From Massospora cicadina (taxonomy: Eukaryota; Entomophthoromycota; Entomophthoromycetes; Entomophthorales; Entomophthoraceae), in contig JAKSZP010018523.1 of assembly GCA_022478985.1 (NCBI GenBank), positions 62,001-126,000 of the forward strand: DNA of 64,000 nt. The letters run 5' to 3'. The notes beneath the pieces were generated by a model. The model saw only the letters and a list, made by a program, of their open reading frames with translations. It had not been told where the DNA came from and did no database searches. Both the position numbers and the translations under genes were made by a program. Shown here piece by piece: positions 22,160-32,720 of the stretch (position 1 is the stretch's first letter; every line of letters starts with the position of its first letter).

Positions 22160-23669
22160 GGCATATCAAAGCTGAGAGCAAGGTGTTTGGGGCGTCCACA
22201 GGATGTGGTTCGAGTTAAAAAAATATTTAAGATCTTTAGTAACAATCTGGGCCTGGAGAAAAGCCTCCAGGAATTCAGGCAACATGGCGTTCAGCTTGTA
22301 TGCGTTCATAGGGAAGCTGGGCGAATTTTGTAATATTGGCTCTGTTGATACGTGTGGTGGAGGAAACTTCTGCCAGTGCAGCCACATGTTTGACAAAGAA
22401 GGTTGCAGTTTAATTTACTCGTTCAATTTCTTTTTTTCACCCTCATGAAAACAGCAGGGAATTCATTAAATTTACCCTTCTTTAAATTCAGCAACTGAGA
22501 GTGCGATGGCTGCTCAGAGATGGTGACTATCAGGAGAGGCCACCGCAGCCTCAGCAAGTTGATGGTCGCTCAAGAATGGGGTAGCAGCGTGTTTGGGAAT
22601 ATCTTTTTGAAGAGGATATAGGCATAAAAGTGTGAAGGCAAAAGTGGTTCTAAAATATTCAGAAAGTCTGGAAGTGGGACAATTTCACCAGAATTCAGTT
22701 ATTTCATCCAATAAGCCCCAGGGATTTTGGTTGAGTAGGATTGATTTTGAGAGACATGGCTGTGATTGTGTAAGTTGGGGTGGTAATTTGGTTGGAATGA
22801 ATTTGGTTCCAAGCCTTATCCCAATTAGGTATATTTTGAGACATTTGGCTGGCTTGGGTTTTGGTTGCAAAGGTTTGCTGATTTCTCAAGCATTCAGCTG
22901 GAGGAGGTGGGGGGCAACCAAAATCCCCACTCAGATGCTGTTTGTGTGGCCTCACATATGGGCTTGGTGGTTTCCAAATTTTTGAACTGTACCAACAGGC
23001 CTTTTTTGAGTGTTTCAACTCATGGCAGAGGGGCAAACTGTGCAGCTATTATTGGTGAGAGCCCAAAATAAGTGATCCAGTGCAGGTGGCATATATGCAT
23101 GTGGTGGGATGTGCTGGGCTATGGTTGGCTGGTAGGAGGTAATGGTGGCCATTACCCATGGTGCTACTAATCGTTCAGCACTGCTCAGGATAAGGAAGAG
23201 GAGGATGGGGTTTGTGCCATATTTGGACAGCCCTGTCATCAATTTTTAATAGATTGTTTGAGGGAAAAGTTTGAAGGAAGGTTTGCAAAAGTTACCACAG
23301 ATGTGGTATCATTGGGGAGGCATGTACAGGTGGTGGAAATGGATGTGTTTTTATAAATTAATGGTGTAGCTGCTGCAGCGGCTGCATCTTCTTCAGCGGG
23401 AAAGCTTATATCAAAATAGCCCTTGTAATTGGGACCATCTAGTACTAAAAAAAATAGCCCTTTTAAGGGCAAAAGTGAATAGACCCAGATGGTGTATACG
23501 TGGCCGTTACCAGCTCATTTATCGCTTTGTTGGTATATGGAAAGAGACATCTATATTCGATGTGTAGGCAAAAGCAAATATTAGATTGGGGTAGGACTAG
23601 GGGGTGGGGCGGGTTAGATGGACTCACGCTAAGTGTAATAAAAAGTCCCTTGGAGGGACAAATTGGCAT
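22160..23669 (-). pseudogene. ORF1-like protein of ORF1-only element, copy 1
   Basis: Segments in order: ECRCLFPYTNKAINELVTAT-like start near 23,560, GYFDISFPAEEDAAAAAATP near 23,400, CTCLPNDTTSVVTFANLP near 23,300, then MTGLSKYGTNPILLF near 23,230 and a knuckle PLCHELKHSKKAC at about 22,996-23,030. The first Cys of the knuckle is lost from the frame by a one-base shortening of a C-run, compared with copy 4. A proline-rich stretch and an end near 22,170 follow. The family pattern D-I-G-F-x-x-K-E-D-A-x-x-A-A parallels LINE-A ORF1 (DLGFEIKEAADKAAA). A ~38-bp insertion sits before GYFDI. Confidence 0.75.
23429..23450 (+). mobile_element. Micro-retroposon site 1: GGGACCATCTAGTACTA + A-run
   Basis: The unit lies between aaaatagcccttgtaa (23,413-23,428) and aaaatagcccttttaa (23,451-23,466), one mismatch in 16. 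The other three copies of the ORF1-only element have a single uninterrupted copy of this site, so this is an insertion. The A-run merges with the start of the right repeat. Confidence 0.8.
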
Positions 23670-23884
23670 GATGCATTAGGCGGGCTGGATGAGACAGTCT
23701 AAACATGTTTGCCTGCTGGGCGGAAAATGATACCAGGTGGAGCACCACTGCCCCTTACTAGGGCAGCAGGTGGTGGATCTGCAGACAAATGTAAAACTGA
23801 TGCAGTGTAGGTGGCGATGGAAAATTAACAGTTACTGTTTTTTCAAAATTGCTTAAAAGTGATGTTGAGCGGAATAAAAAGATT

Positions 23885-23904
23885 TTATTTTTGTTTATAT
23901 TACA
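23885..23904. repeat. Target-site duplication of ORF1-only element copy 1, right copy
   Basis: ttatttttgtttatattaca, matching 21,914-21,934 with one indel. Confidence 0.85.
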
Positions 23905-24844
23905 ATATAATTTTAATCTGGTTGATTCCCTATGGGGCGGGACCCCAGATAGAGGCGCTGACATCCCTTTGGGTTTACGCGCTGGCACCTGATGGGCTTT
24001 CCCAGTTAGTACTTGACTTTTTCCAGGTTTGATTGACTTACCTGTCTTGAAAATTACCTCAAGCCAATTGATTGGCGGATTTAGGTTCATCCTCACACCA
24101 ATCTATCCCTCCAGCCTACATCTGACCATCAGCAGATGCTGACTGGGATTTTTCCGCGGTCTGATTGGCTATTTGGATAGTTCTGATTAAAATTTTTTTT
24201 AATTTTGATAAAAATTACCATGAGCTGATTTAATACTCAATGCTGATTCATTCAGGCGTGTTGTGCCTTTCAAAGCATAAAATGATGGCCAACTGGTTTG
24301 ACACCTATCATCAATTCATTTTGGACATGTTGGTTGATTTCCAGATTTGTGTAAATGATGTCCAATTGATTGAACAATTACTGTTGATTCATTTTGGCCA
24401 CCTTGGTTGATTTCCAAAGGGGTGGTGGTCTGCAAAGCCACCTGAACCCCCTGCGCGGTATTTGGAGTGGTAATACCTCCTGCTACCTTGGCTAATTTCT
24501 TAAATGCGTCTCTAGGGTGAGGTGCACTGATTTGTTTACCCTCAGTCAACCCAGAGTCAACTGAGGTAGACAGTAAAATGGCAGGATCATTTGTAATTTC
24601 ATCTTATGTTGATAAATCTGGGTTTGCATCTGCTTTTTCAGCTGCAGTTTGGGAGTGGTTAGTATGGGTTGACACACAAGTCGGCAACCAAGGGTTCTGC
24701 GATTTTGGGTTTGTTTTGTGAATTCTGACGCATCAGATGAGCTCTCAGTGGATTTTACCACCATATTTGTTTTTATTTGACAAGGCTAAATTTCTAGGTG
24801 ATTGTAATTTTTGAAAAGTAACATTTAGCAGTGAAAATAAAAAT

Positions 24845-24857
24845 CAAATCAGAGTTT
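24845..24857. repeat. LINE-C target-site duplication, right copy
   Basis: caaatcagagttt, identical to 16,199-16,211. Confidence 0.85.
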
Positions 24858-25121
24858 TATGCCGTGAAATTTGTTAATATATCTAGAACAAGGTCAGCAC
24901 CTGATACTTCTCGTCCTCCATTATCTGATCAGGGACTTGCGAGGTACAACTGATTGAATTTCTTTGCAGACTTTTTTGCTCCAGTTTGAACTCCTCCAAT
25001 GTTCTGAATTTGTGCACGCTTTGTACTTACTCAATCAGTAGAGTGTGGAAAACTAAATGACTAGATTTCTTTAATCTGGATAGGATATGGTTGAGGTTGT
25101 CAAGTAATAAACTAATCTCTC

Positions 25122-25143
25122 GGGACCATCTAGTACTAAAAAA
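25122..25143 (+). mobile_element. Micro-retroposon site 2: GGGACCATCTAGTACTA + A-run
   Basis: Flanked by aaactaatctctc (25,109-25,121) and aaactaatttctc (25,144-25,156), one mismatch in 13. The 17-nt core is identical to site 1 and is followed by about nine A. It lies in Gypsy-3 interior sequence; no empty-site copy is available here. Confidence 0.75.
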
Positions 25144-25479
25144 AAACTAATTTCTCCATGCCCTAGGAGGATGAGCCCTGAGCCACAATCAGTTCCCATC
25201 GTGAGTGGTGGAAGGGTTTAAACATTTCTCCATAAATGCCTAACAGTATTTGTAGATTGATACTCATGTTCACCATGACCTAATGGCCAAGTGGAATTTC
25301 AAATGGTGGTCAGACCTCAGCAAAATGCATCCTGACTTAGATAACTGGTTTTATATTACCGCTTTTGACTGCACCCTTTTTGATAAAAAATTAATATAAT
25401 CATTCCTTTGTGTCCAGGTTTAAAACTCGAGTTTTATTCATAGGCCATTGATCTCTGCGCAATATTACATCAGTAGGTT

Positions 25480-25830
25480 TTGTTCAAGGATCTACAGATT
25501 ATTTTCGTCAAAATTGGGGTTGACTCCATAAGTCCTAATGAAGGAGGTCCCAATGAGGATGTCAGTGAGTGTTTGGTAAAATGATCAAATGGTCCAATAT
25601 GACAAGAGAACTAAACTTAAAAGGAAGCGTGCTGTATGCACCTAATGAGGTGGTTGAGCTAGGTCCTGTGGTTCCATAATCTTCTTGATGGTCAACGTCT
25701 GCTGTCAACCACAGTTTTTTGACTAATTTGATTGAACAATATTCATAGGGGCTTACTGTCTATTATGGCTCAGACTCAGACCTTACCCACATTAATACCA
25801 ATGTAAGTACACTTGGAAAAGTAAAAATGT
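25480..25830 (-). pseudogene. Ty3/gypsy protease remnant (Gypsy-3)
   Basis: Minus-strand reading gives DSKPPMNIVQSN, matching the retropepsin active-site region (consensus D-S/T-G-A followed by hydrophobic residues; Gly and Ala are lost), and then LTDILIGTSFIRTYGVNPNF, which matches the conserved protease C-terminal 'I-I-G-x-x-F-L' block. Frameshifts and stops break it. Other gypsy copies here have APINIVSNKLA and APINIVSS at the same place, so this is a shared family signature. Gag lies upstream, RT beyond LINE-C downstream. Confidence 0.65.
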
Positions 25831-26099
25831 TTGTATTTATTATATGTTCACCAAGCTTGTTGGCCTGTCCAAGATAAGACTGCAATTTGTAACAGAAAAT
25901 GGGCTTATGATCTTGAGTTCTCTGAGTGGATTGGCCTTAAACCCTTATAATCTGGGTATTTTTCCATTGTTAACAAGTATTTCTTATTAAATAAATTGCT
26001 ATGAGTTTGGCTTTAATATTATTTTGGCTGCTTGGTCATCATGGTCCTCGTGGCACAGTATATGGTAACCACAAGGATGTCATCAGAAATAACAGCCTA

Positions 26100-28940
26100 A
26101 GGAGTCAAAAGCATTGTTAGATTGTAAATCAGTTTGAGGATATTCTGGAATCCAGCAAAAGAGATTATCCTTTACTTTCCCCCATTCTTTTCCATGTTCC
26201 TCAAAAAACATGGCTCCCATGTGGTGCAACTTGGGTCTGGGCACTCTAACGTTGCACTGATTGGCGTAGTGTCACTTTGAATCACATTGATGACACGGAA
26301 TGTTTTGGATGTCAGAGATCCCATATTTGATGGTAGATGTCAGGATTCTCCCTTAACTGGGGGAATCCCAAACTAGTGGTCGCGACCTGCCTTCGGGCAG
26401 ATGCCAGATTGGGCTCCCCATTATATTGGGTTGAGCCCAATCCAAAGTATCAAAGACTGGCCCCAATAATTAAAGTATTATTAAACCAAACTCAGCACCA
26501 GCGACTAATGCTGAGGATGCTGACCAATCATTTTCACTTTCAGGCGCACTGGCAAATAATGCCAAGGATGCGCCCAATCCCCTTGTATTAATTGTTTTCC
26601 CTCCTATTTGGCAATCAATGATGAATTTACCCGTTTCAAATCCATTGAGGTTTTATAAATACCTTGAGGATCATTTAATAAATTTCACCATTTCTTCCAA
26701 TTCCTTTTCCATTTTTAGCTTTTTTTGTGCCTTGATGGCCTTTTAACTCGCTGGGGGCTTTGGGGCCCTGTTAACAGGGATCAGGTTGGAGTTTCTCCCC
26801 AAAAACCTGACAATAGCCAGGCTATTCTCCACGTTATCAATTTTAGAAAATTTGCAATGGTTTCTCAGTTGTCATAATTTCCTTTGTTGGGTGCATCTAA
26901 GGTTGGGGTGCAGCGGTGCAGAAAGTCACCATTTGAAACAAATCAACGTCATTGTTTAACATGGGCAACATGACTGGTACAGCTCTTTATATGATTTTCA
27001 CACATTCTATAGAGCAATATGTGCATAGTAGTTGTTTAGGACACATACGCCATGTAGGATAGAGCTTTGAGGTAGAATCAATCTACAATTTCTAAAATCT
27101 GTTTTTTTTTCTTGTGAGAGATTTGGGGAAAGCAGCTTCCTTAGTCGTCATCAGCTCTGATCACCTAAATTCCTTGATGATAATGGGCTTTGCATTTTGA
27201 TAAGATATCCCAGCATTGCTATCTTGGCCATCACTAACTTCTAGTTCTCAGGAACCACCTATTTATAGGTTTTCAATTTGGCCTTGTCACTTGCACCATC
27301 CATATTAATTTTGAACTGTGACAAGAAGAGGTTTATTTTATTCCCTTCTTGTCAAACTTCAGCAAATTTGATGAGGTTGACTAAAAATGAAGGCTAGTCC
27401 GTGGCTTAGGTAAAGCTTTATGGGAAGGTGGTAGGTCTTCCCCGGTGGTTCTTAAGCTAAAGCATAAGCTTGACAAGGTATAAGCGGATAAACTGATGAT
27501 GGGCGTAAAAAGCTGGTGATTTCATCATGGTTGTCTAGGAAGGCTGGAGTGGCTCAGGCAGTGGTTTCCAGATAGGCGGTTTGGATCAATCTTTGAGAGT
27601 GTGATTTAAGGTCAGAACCTCCGAAATATTTCTACCCTGTTAGTGCATCATCATCAGAATCCAAGTCTGTGGGACTGAACTTGTGGGTGTTGTTGAAGAT
27701 TTCCCTTAATTTTCTGGTGGGTGAGACTTTTCAGCACCTTCAAAGATCTTATCTGATTTTTTAGAAATGACTAGTTTTTGAAGTTATAAAAATTTGCGCT
27801 CTATCAATAGCTCATCTTCAGATATACTTAAGTTGACAGTTGTGAGATAAGGCTTTAGGACGACTTTTCCTTGGTGAGTTGGGCGAAATGTAATCCCTGT
27901 GCATGGTCTAAATCGCTCAACAATCCAAAAGTTATTATCAGATAGTTGGAAGTTTGATAGTCTCCTTCAGGATACAAATGAGGTCATGGAGTATGTTCTG
28001 ATTGAACCCAATGCTCCATTCAAGGTCTTGGGCCTGGTTGTGGTGGTTAACCACACGCCTGAGAGGCGAGAAACTTCTAGCCCAATTTTTCTACAAGCTG
28101 CTGGATGGTATGACCAGTCTGAGCGTGGGTATCCTGATTGGCAGCTTAAGCAGCTTTGTGCCACGCTACCTCAGACTTTAGGTACTACTTGACCTGGCCT
28201 CAGTGATGGGTCACATCAGCTATCCATTGAGAGGATGCCCCACGCTGGTCTAGCACCTCTCCAATGATGCGGGTAGATTGTCATTCAACTGACTTATGAG
28301 GTCGTCTACTCACCTATGGGCCTTGCATGTTTGGCATTAGTTGTGTTTCATGGCCGCATGTACCTCTCAAGACGTGCCATCTACTCAATCCACCAACAGT
28401 TGTTTGTCCTTGAGCAAAGATTACATGATCTCGAACAATACACTGACATTGTTTTATTGCTGGGCGAGGATCTGCATACTTTTTAGATCTATAAATGAAT
28501 ATATTAAGTAATCATTTCAACTTTTGGCCTGAATTGCAATCTTATTAATTACGACAGACATCATTATATCTTTATATAAATGACAATTTTCATAAAAAGT
28601 AATTTTATTTTATTTAGTTCCTGAACTTTCCCATGTAGATTTAATGAAGGCCTCAGCGGTGAGACAGTACCATGTAGGAGCCAATCCATAGCCTCATTGA
28701 CGTGTATAAAGGATATGATAGCCGCTTTATCTAATGGGTGGGAGGTCAATGGTCCTATGGGAACAAATTCCATGGCAGAGGCATCACTTTCCTCATTCTC
28801 TGAACTACTGAGTTTGAAAGTGGTCTAAGTTGGATTCTTCCACATCAATGGGTTGGAGGGGATTTGTCCACAAAGCCAATAGCAGATGATTGTGATAATG
28901 GCTCACAGTGATTATTCTTTAATTTCTTCTATAATGTTAC
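26100..28940 (-). pseudogene. Gag region of Gypsy-3 with CCHC knuckle
   Basis: The only firm motif is a zinc knuckle at 26,254-26,295 reading C-H-Q-C-D-S-K-stop-H-Y-A-N-Q-C, a Cx2Cx4Hx4C box with one codon now TGA. It sits between the protease trace and the primer-binding site, where the gag nucleocapsid belongs. The capsid part (26.4-28.9 kb) has only short frames, for example 28,564-28,773; I could not align it confidently to the gag seen in Gypsy-1 and Gypsy-2. The plus frame at 27,899-28,192 (97 codons) is best treated as a shadow, although no minus reading beats it clearly. Confidence 0.55.
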
Positions 28941-28948
28941 TGAAAGTA

Positions 28949-28966
28949 CCCCTATAGTGAGCACCA
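28949..28966 (-). promoter_or_regulatory. Primer-binding site of Gypsy-3
   Basis: On the minus strand TGGTGCTCACTATAGGGG begins two bases after the LTR end (CAACA, then TC). It starts TGG as a complement of a tRNA CCA end should. The same 18-mer with one change occurs in Gypsy-2 (43,688-43,705), and a degraded version in Gypsy-1 (45,776-45,793). Confidence 0.75.
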
Positions 28967-29077
28967 GATGTTGCAATTTGGATTACAACTAGGAGAAGTT
29001 ATAATTTAAATTTATTTTGAGGTACGCTGACCAGGGGACTGACATTACCTATACATAATGAGCAAAAGTACCAAATG

Positions 29078-29096
29078 AATGAATGAATGGAACAAT
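29078..29096. repeat. Target-site duplication of nested copy 3, left
   Basis: aatgaatgaatggaacaat; 31,056-31,074 differs at one base. Confidence 0.85.
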
Positions 29097-31055
29097 GGTT
29101 GGTTTTCATTTCCGCTTGAAGTCACTTTTTGAGCAATTTTATTAGAAAAACCAAAAAAAGCAAGTAAACAATTAGTGATCAAACGCCAACCATGGCCATT
29201 CAATCCCCAATGACGTTGGATTCGCCACAAGCTACTCCAGTGTGGGGCAGTGGCAAAATCCCGCCTAGCATTTTCTGTCCAGCAGGAAAACGCGCGTGGC
29301 CTGATTGTCCAGCCTCAATAAGTCCTTGTGTCGGTTTAGTCTGTCCAAGAATCTCGTCATCCACCTGGCACAAACCCAGGTGGTGCCTCGCAGCCCACTT
29401 GTTCTCCCCCACACCCAGCTCCATTTTGGCCTTTGGGTCAAGTACGGACAATTGTTCCCATATTAAGAAAAAGCAATTATTGACCTGGCCCAAGCGGTGA
29501 TGCAGCTGGCCAGCTTCATTGACTTCTGCCCTTTTAAGGGGTATTTTGACCTAAGCTTCACCTGCAAAGCTAACGCCGCCACTGTGGCTACTGTGCCCCT
29601 GATTTTCAAGGGCACTCCCATACCAACTACATGCACCTGGCATCCCACTGACACAACAATGGTAGTCTAATTCGCGGGGTTGCCCTCTCAACTCACCCCA
29701 CAGTACTCCATCGGGAGTTAATGTAAGGATTGGCCGCGTGCAGCTATAACCCCTATCCTTCAGTTTGTGGTCCCCAATGGGGCCGCTTGCCTAGCTGGGC
29801 TTCAGGCATTTGCCACAATCAGCCTAAAAGAATTTTAAAATTTCTTTGTCATTTCCACCCCGCGCCATCATACCCTCTGCCCCCAATCACCCATTCTGGG
29901 CCCATATAGAAGGCGGGAGGACAATCTGTCCTTCCTGCTTTATGTTAGATCACTCAAAGCGCAAATGCCCATCCCTAGTGGCTTCCACTGACCCAGCATG
30001 ATCATCGTAAGGCCCCCACTTTGCCTTACACCCCAATACTTTTTTCAACATGGGGTACAATATTACCCCCTCCCCCAAAGCCTGCTGCCACCTTGAGGCC
30101 TACCGCAGCCAATCAGTCCCTTCCTCAGGCCAGTGCCACTTGCACCTCATCCAATCAGGAATTGGCTTGGGCTAATGTGGGTTCCAACATTATTCTGCAA
30201 TTGCAAGCCACACCACTTCAATTTGCAGACCCCAATTTTGAGTTTGACTTCAACCCATGGTCCTCATTGGCTGAAATGGTTGAGATGGGTAATTTTATTG
30301 AGGCCTCGCAACCCTCATATGACAAATTTATCCAGAGTCAGACTCCCAAACTGGTTGCTCAATGATTTTACGCCCCCCAACTGAACGCCATGGAGCTCCA
30401 CTCAGACCACCAGCTTGCTATTGCAGCAGCCACCCACCCTGAGGTAACCACTATCATTGAACTGGCCAAGTCATCAGTAGCAGCACTAGCCATGGAAATC
30501 CCACCTCCCATCCTCTGGACATCCACACCCATAAACCACAAACTCACCATTGAAATTTCTCATAAGCGCGCTAAGGATGCCATCTGGAGAGTGGTTTCCG
30601 CCTCACAAGCTAACCCTTGAGTTACCTGAGCCTCCATGGCTTCACTGTCCCAGCTCCCTGCCCTCCGCATTAAGGCTGAGGCCACCATCTCCAAATACAT
30701 TATCGACTTACTATTGTAAAATCAATTCCTCAAGCAGCTGCTTGTTACCAAACTCGCTCCCCATGTCGCTGATCACCCCACCCCTTTGCTATCCTCCTTG
30801 GCCTGTGCTCTCACCGATGATGAGCATGAGACTGAGAATGAGCCACCCAATCCCCCTCCCATTCTGCCATGGTAGGATGAGCGCCTCGGCGCTGTACCAC
30901 CTGGTAGGTTGGTGTCTCAATTGTTTTGTTTCGCCCTTTCTTTGAACGGTCATTTTATTTCAATCTGAGAGTTTAGTTAGTTCAGTTTTTGTCACTTTCT
31001 GCACTTCAGTATTGTCCTTCCCCTGGTCAGCATGCCTCATAATAATTTAAATTTA
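29097..31055 (+). mobile_element. ORF1-only retroposon, copy 3 (nested inside copy 2)
   Basis: A 1,959-bp plus-strand copy inserted near the 3' end of copy 2, with a 19-bp duplication (one mismatch). 5' end contains atttccgcttgaagtca; 3' end reads cccctggtcagcatgcctca then aataatttaaattta. It is the best preserved copy: long open pieces, intact CCHC. Flanking sequence on both sides reads as copy 2, which fixes the order of events. Confidence 0.9.
29192..30875 (+). pseudogene. ORF1-like protein of ORF1-only element, copy 3
   Basis: Start ATG 29,192 (MAIQSPMTLDSPQATPVWG), open to a stop at 29,498 in that frame; the homologous reading moves to the next frame near 29,440 (YGQLFPY). Then IDFCPFKGYFDLSFTCKANA, TTCTWHPTDTTMVV, a stop, and an intact knuckle CPSCFMLDHSKRKC (Cx2Cx4Hx4C, 29,927-29,968). 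C-terminal open frames 30,021-30,365 and 30,390-30,620 are Pro/Ala-rich then helical (MELHSDHQLAIAAATHPEV). The acidic-proline end ENEPPNPPPILPW stops at 30,875, as in copy 4 (DDDLPNPPPPPP). Originally about 560 residues, with no RT. Only two or three frame changes and a few stops break it. Confidence 0.8.
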
Positions 31056-31074
31056 AATGAATGAACGGAACAAT
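31056..31074. repeat. Target-site duplication of nested copy 3, right
   Basis: aatgaatgaacggaacaat. Confidence 0.85.
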
Positions 31075-31109
31075 AAAACCAAAAACAAAACCTTCAACCA
31101 GGTGGGGAG

Positions 31110-32720
31110 CAAAATACCGCTAACTTACCATGACATAGGGTGAGGTAGGCTGGCAGCTCATCTACAGACATATTCTACATGTAATAATCAGCCTCATTGT
31201 AGAAAAAAACAAAAGCGGAGACCAACGCATTGTGGCATCAGCATGGTGGGGGTGGATTATGTTGAAGAATTGGTTCTCATCTTCAATTTCAGCTTGGAAG
31301 ATAGCTTAAGATAATACTTTAGGTGATGGTCAGCTTGAAGGCAGGCTTTGGGGAGTTGGCAAAATTGGCAATACTATGCTAGGTGATTTTAGCAGGTGGG
31401 TCAAAAGCTGCTAGTTTTGCCACATGCACAACAGCGGCTTCAAAATTTTTAAAAAGTTGATAATTTTTCCTCATGCAGCTTTGGGAAAATCAGGAGGGAA
31501 GTGGAGTGTGGTCATCCCTTGATGGCATTGAGAAACTGACTGGGCCACTGCTTTGCAGATGTTAGGGCAATGGAACATGCCACCGCTGTTAAGTCAAGAT
31601 GGTGTTAGTTTGGTATGGTATAGCATTGGTTTAGGCGCAAATTACTTGGATGATGGGATTTTGTCAAAATCAGAATTGTAAAATTTGCCCAACCATAGTT
31701 GATTTAGACTAGAGAATCATCAATTCCTCATCCTGTGATAATGTGACGTGATTCATCAATCTCAGCCAATAGGTCACATGGATTTTGGTTCAAGAATAGT
31801 GGATGGAAAACATGGGTGGGCAGGAGTTAAATGGGCTGCTTGGGTGTGAATGGTGGTCCAGGCCTGACTTTGATTGGCGTGGGTGAAATTGGGTGGGTTG
31901 GTGTGGGCGGGTGATTTGGTGGGGGCCAATTTCCCGCTCTGCCCATTAAACATGAACGTATAATGGGAGTGGGCAACAAAATGCCCCATTCAGGATCTTC
32001 TGAATAGCTCAGAAGCCGCACCAAAGGAAGTGGATCTTGGTAGGAATATTTTAAATGATTTAATCTAAAATAAAGGGGACAAATTTGGCGACCATTATCC
32101 CTCAATGCCTAAAAGAATTGCTTAGGTGCTGCTGCAATATGAGCATGGGAGATTATTGGGTTATGGCAGAATGGTGTGAGATTATGGTTGAAGTGACGCT
32201 AGGTGCAGCAAGGCACTCTGCACCAGAGGGAATAGTGAAGATGAGGTTGGCTTAAGTGCCATAAGACATAAGCCCCACCATCAACTGTTCATATAAGGTT
32301 TGGGGTGGGAGGTGGGAAGGGAGGGATGCAAAGGACACCATCATTGTGGTGTCTAAAGGGAGGCAGTTTGGGTAGTAGGTTTGGTAGTGTTTTTATAATT
32401 AAGGGGGTAGAGGCCGCTGCTGCAGCGTCTTTATCTGACTGGAAGCCAATATCAAAATATCCCTCAAATGGGTGGAAATCAATAAAGCCAGTCGGTGCAA
32501 ATGCAGTGGTGACAAGTTTGATAATTGCCTTGTCAGCATACAAGAATAAACGCCCATAGTCGACTTGTAGGCAAAAAAAGTTAGTGGAGCGAGGGAGGGC
32601 GAGAGAGGGGGAGAGAAGAGCGGATGCGCGCCAGGTGGAGTGCTAAGTCCTGTGGGGGAAATAAGCTGGAAGAAGTTGGCAGGCTATTTGAACCCATGAG
32701 AATGCGTTTTCTTCAGGGAA
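31110..32720 (-). pseudogene. ORF1-like protein of ORF1-only element, copy 2
   Basis: Segments: MYADKAIIKLVTTAFAPTGF and GYFDIGFQSDKDAAAAASTP (32,289-32,543), then a decayed centre, then ICPLYFRLNHLKYSYQD (31,827-32,105) where two knuckle cysteines are Tyr, consistent with G-to-A change on the coding strand. The remaining C-terminal part down to 31.1 kb is only partly readable. Length and order match copies 1, 3 and 4. Confidence 0.7.

Larger units (their letters stand above)
21935..23884 (-). mobile_element. ORF1-only retroposon, copy 1 (in LINE-C)
   Basis: About 1,950 bp inserted into ORF1 of LINE-C with a ~20-bp target duplication. Its 5' end (minus strand) has TTCCGC, and its 3' end reads AGTTGGCTTACCTAAAATAA, a variant of the LINE-A tail. 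It has one ORF1-like frame and no endonuclease or RT. Four copies of this family are in the window (others at 29,097-31,055, about 29,005-32,931 and 39,693-41,595). This copy carries a micro-insertion at 23,429. Confidence 0.85.
20460..24764 (-). pseudogene. LINE-C ORF1: CCHC protein, split by an ORF1-only element
   Basis: The start MVVKSTESSSDASEF at 24,764 opens two clean stretches (24,546-24,764; 24,316-24,549, with SAPHPRDAFKKLAKVAGG). Coding resumes beyond the insertion with KKLVPAPPTIDPREAAFVAE near 21,870, then NMKDIPCVAVIGSCSEIF and a knuckle CSRCNTLGHLYNS (21,203-21,244) whose last Cys codon is now TGA. The C-terminal part FKEVNRDSDCSEDAQMEES is acidic. Plus-strand open frames at 21,046-21,705 are antisense shadows of this gene. 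Confidence 0.7.
16212..24844 (-). mobile_element. LINE-C: full-length non-LTR retrotransposon carrying an ORF1-only insertion
   Basis: Bounded by a perfect 13-bp repeat in Gypsy-3 RT. Without its passenger (21,935-23,884 plus one duplication) it is about 6.66 kb. Minus-strand order: ~80-nt 5' UTR, ORF1 from ATG 24,764, ORF2 with endonuclease traces near 20.3 kb, RT 18.2-19.2 kb, zinc finger 16.6-16.8 kb. It belongs to a different family from LINE-A/B: RT block sequences differ and the 3' end lacks the TTTAAATTTAA tail. It is far more decayed than LINE-A, so it is an older insertion. Confidence 0.85.

Noticed and set aside
29071..29097. (AATG)n microsatellite
   Set aside because: It is only a few units, and the same aatgaatgaa..ggaacaat sequence recurs at 31,056 as the partner of a target-site duplication.
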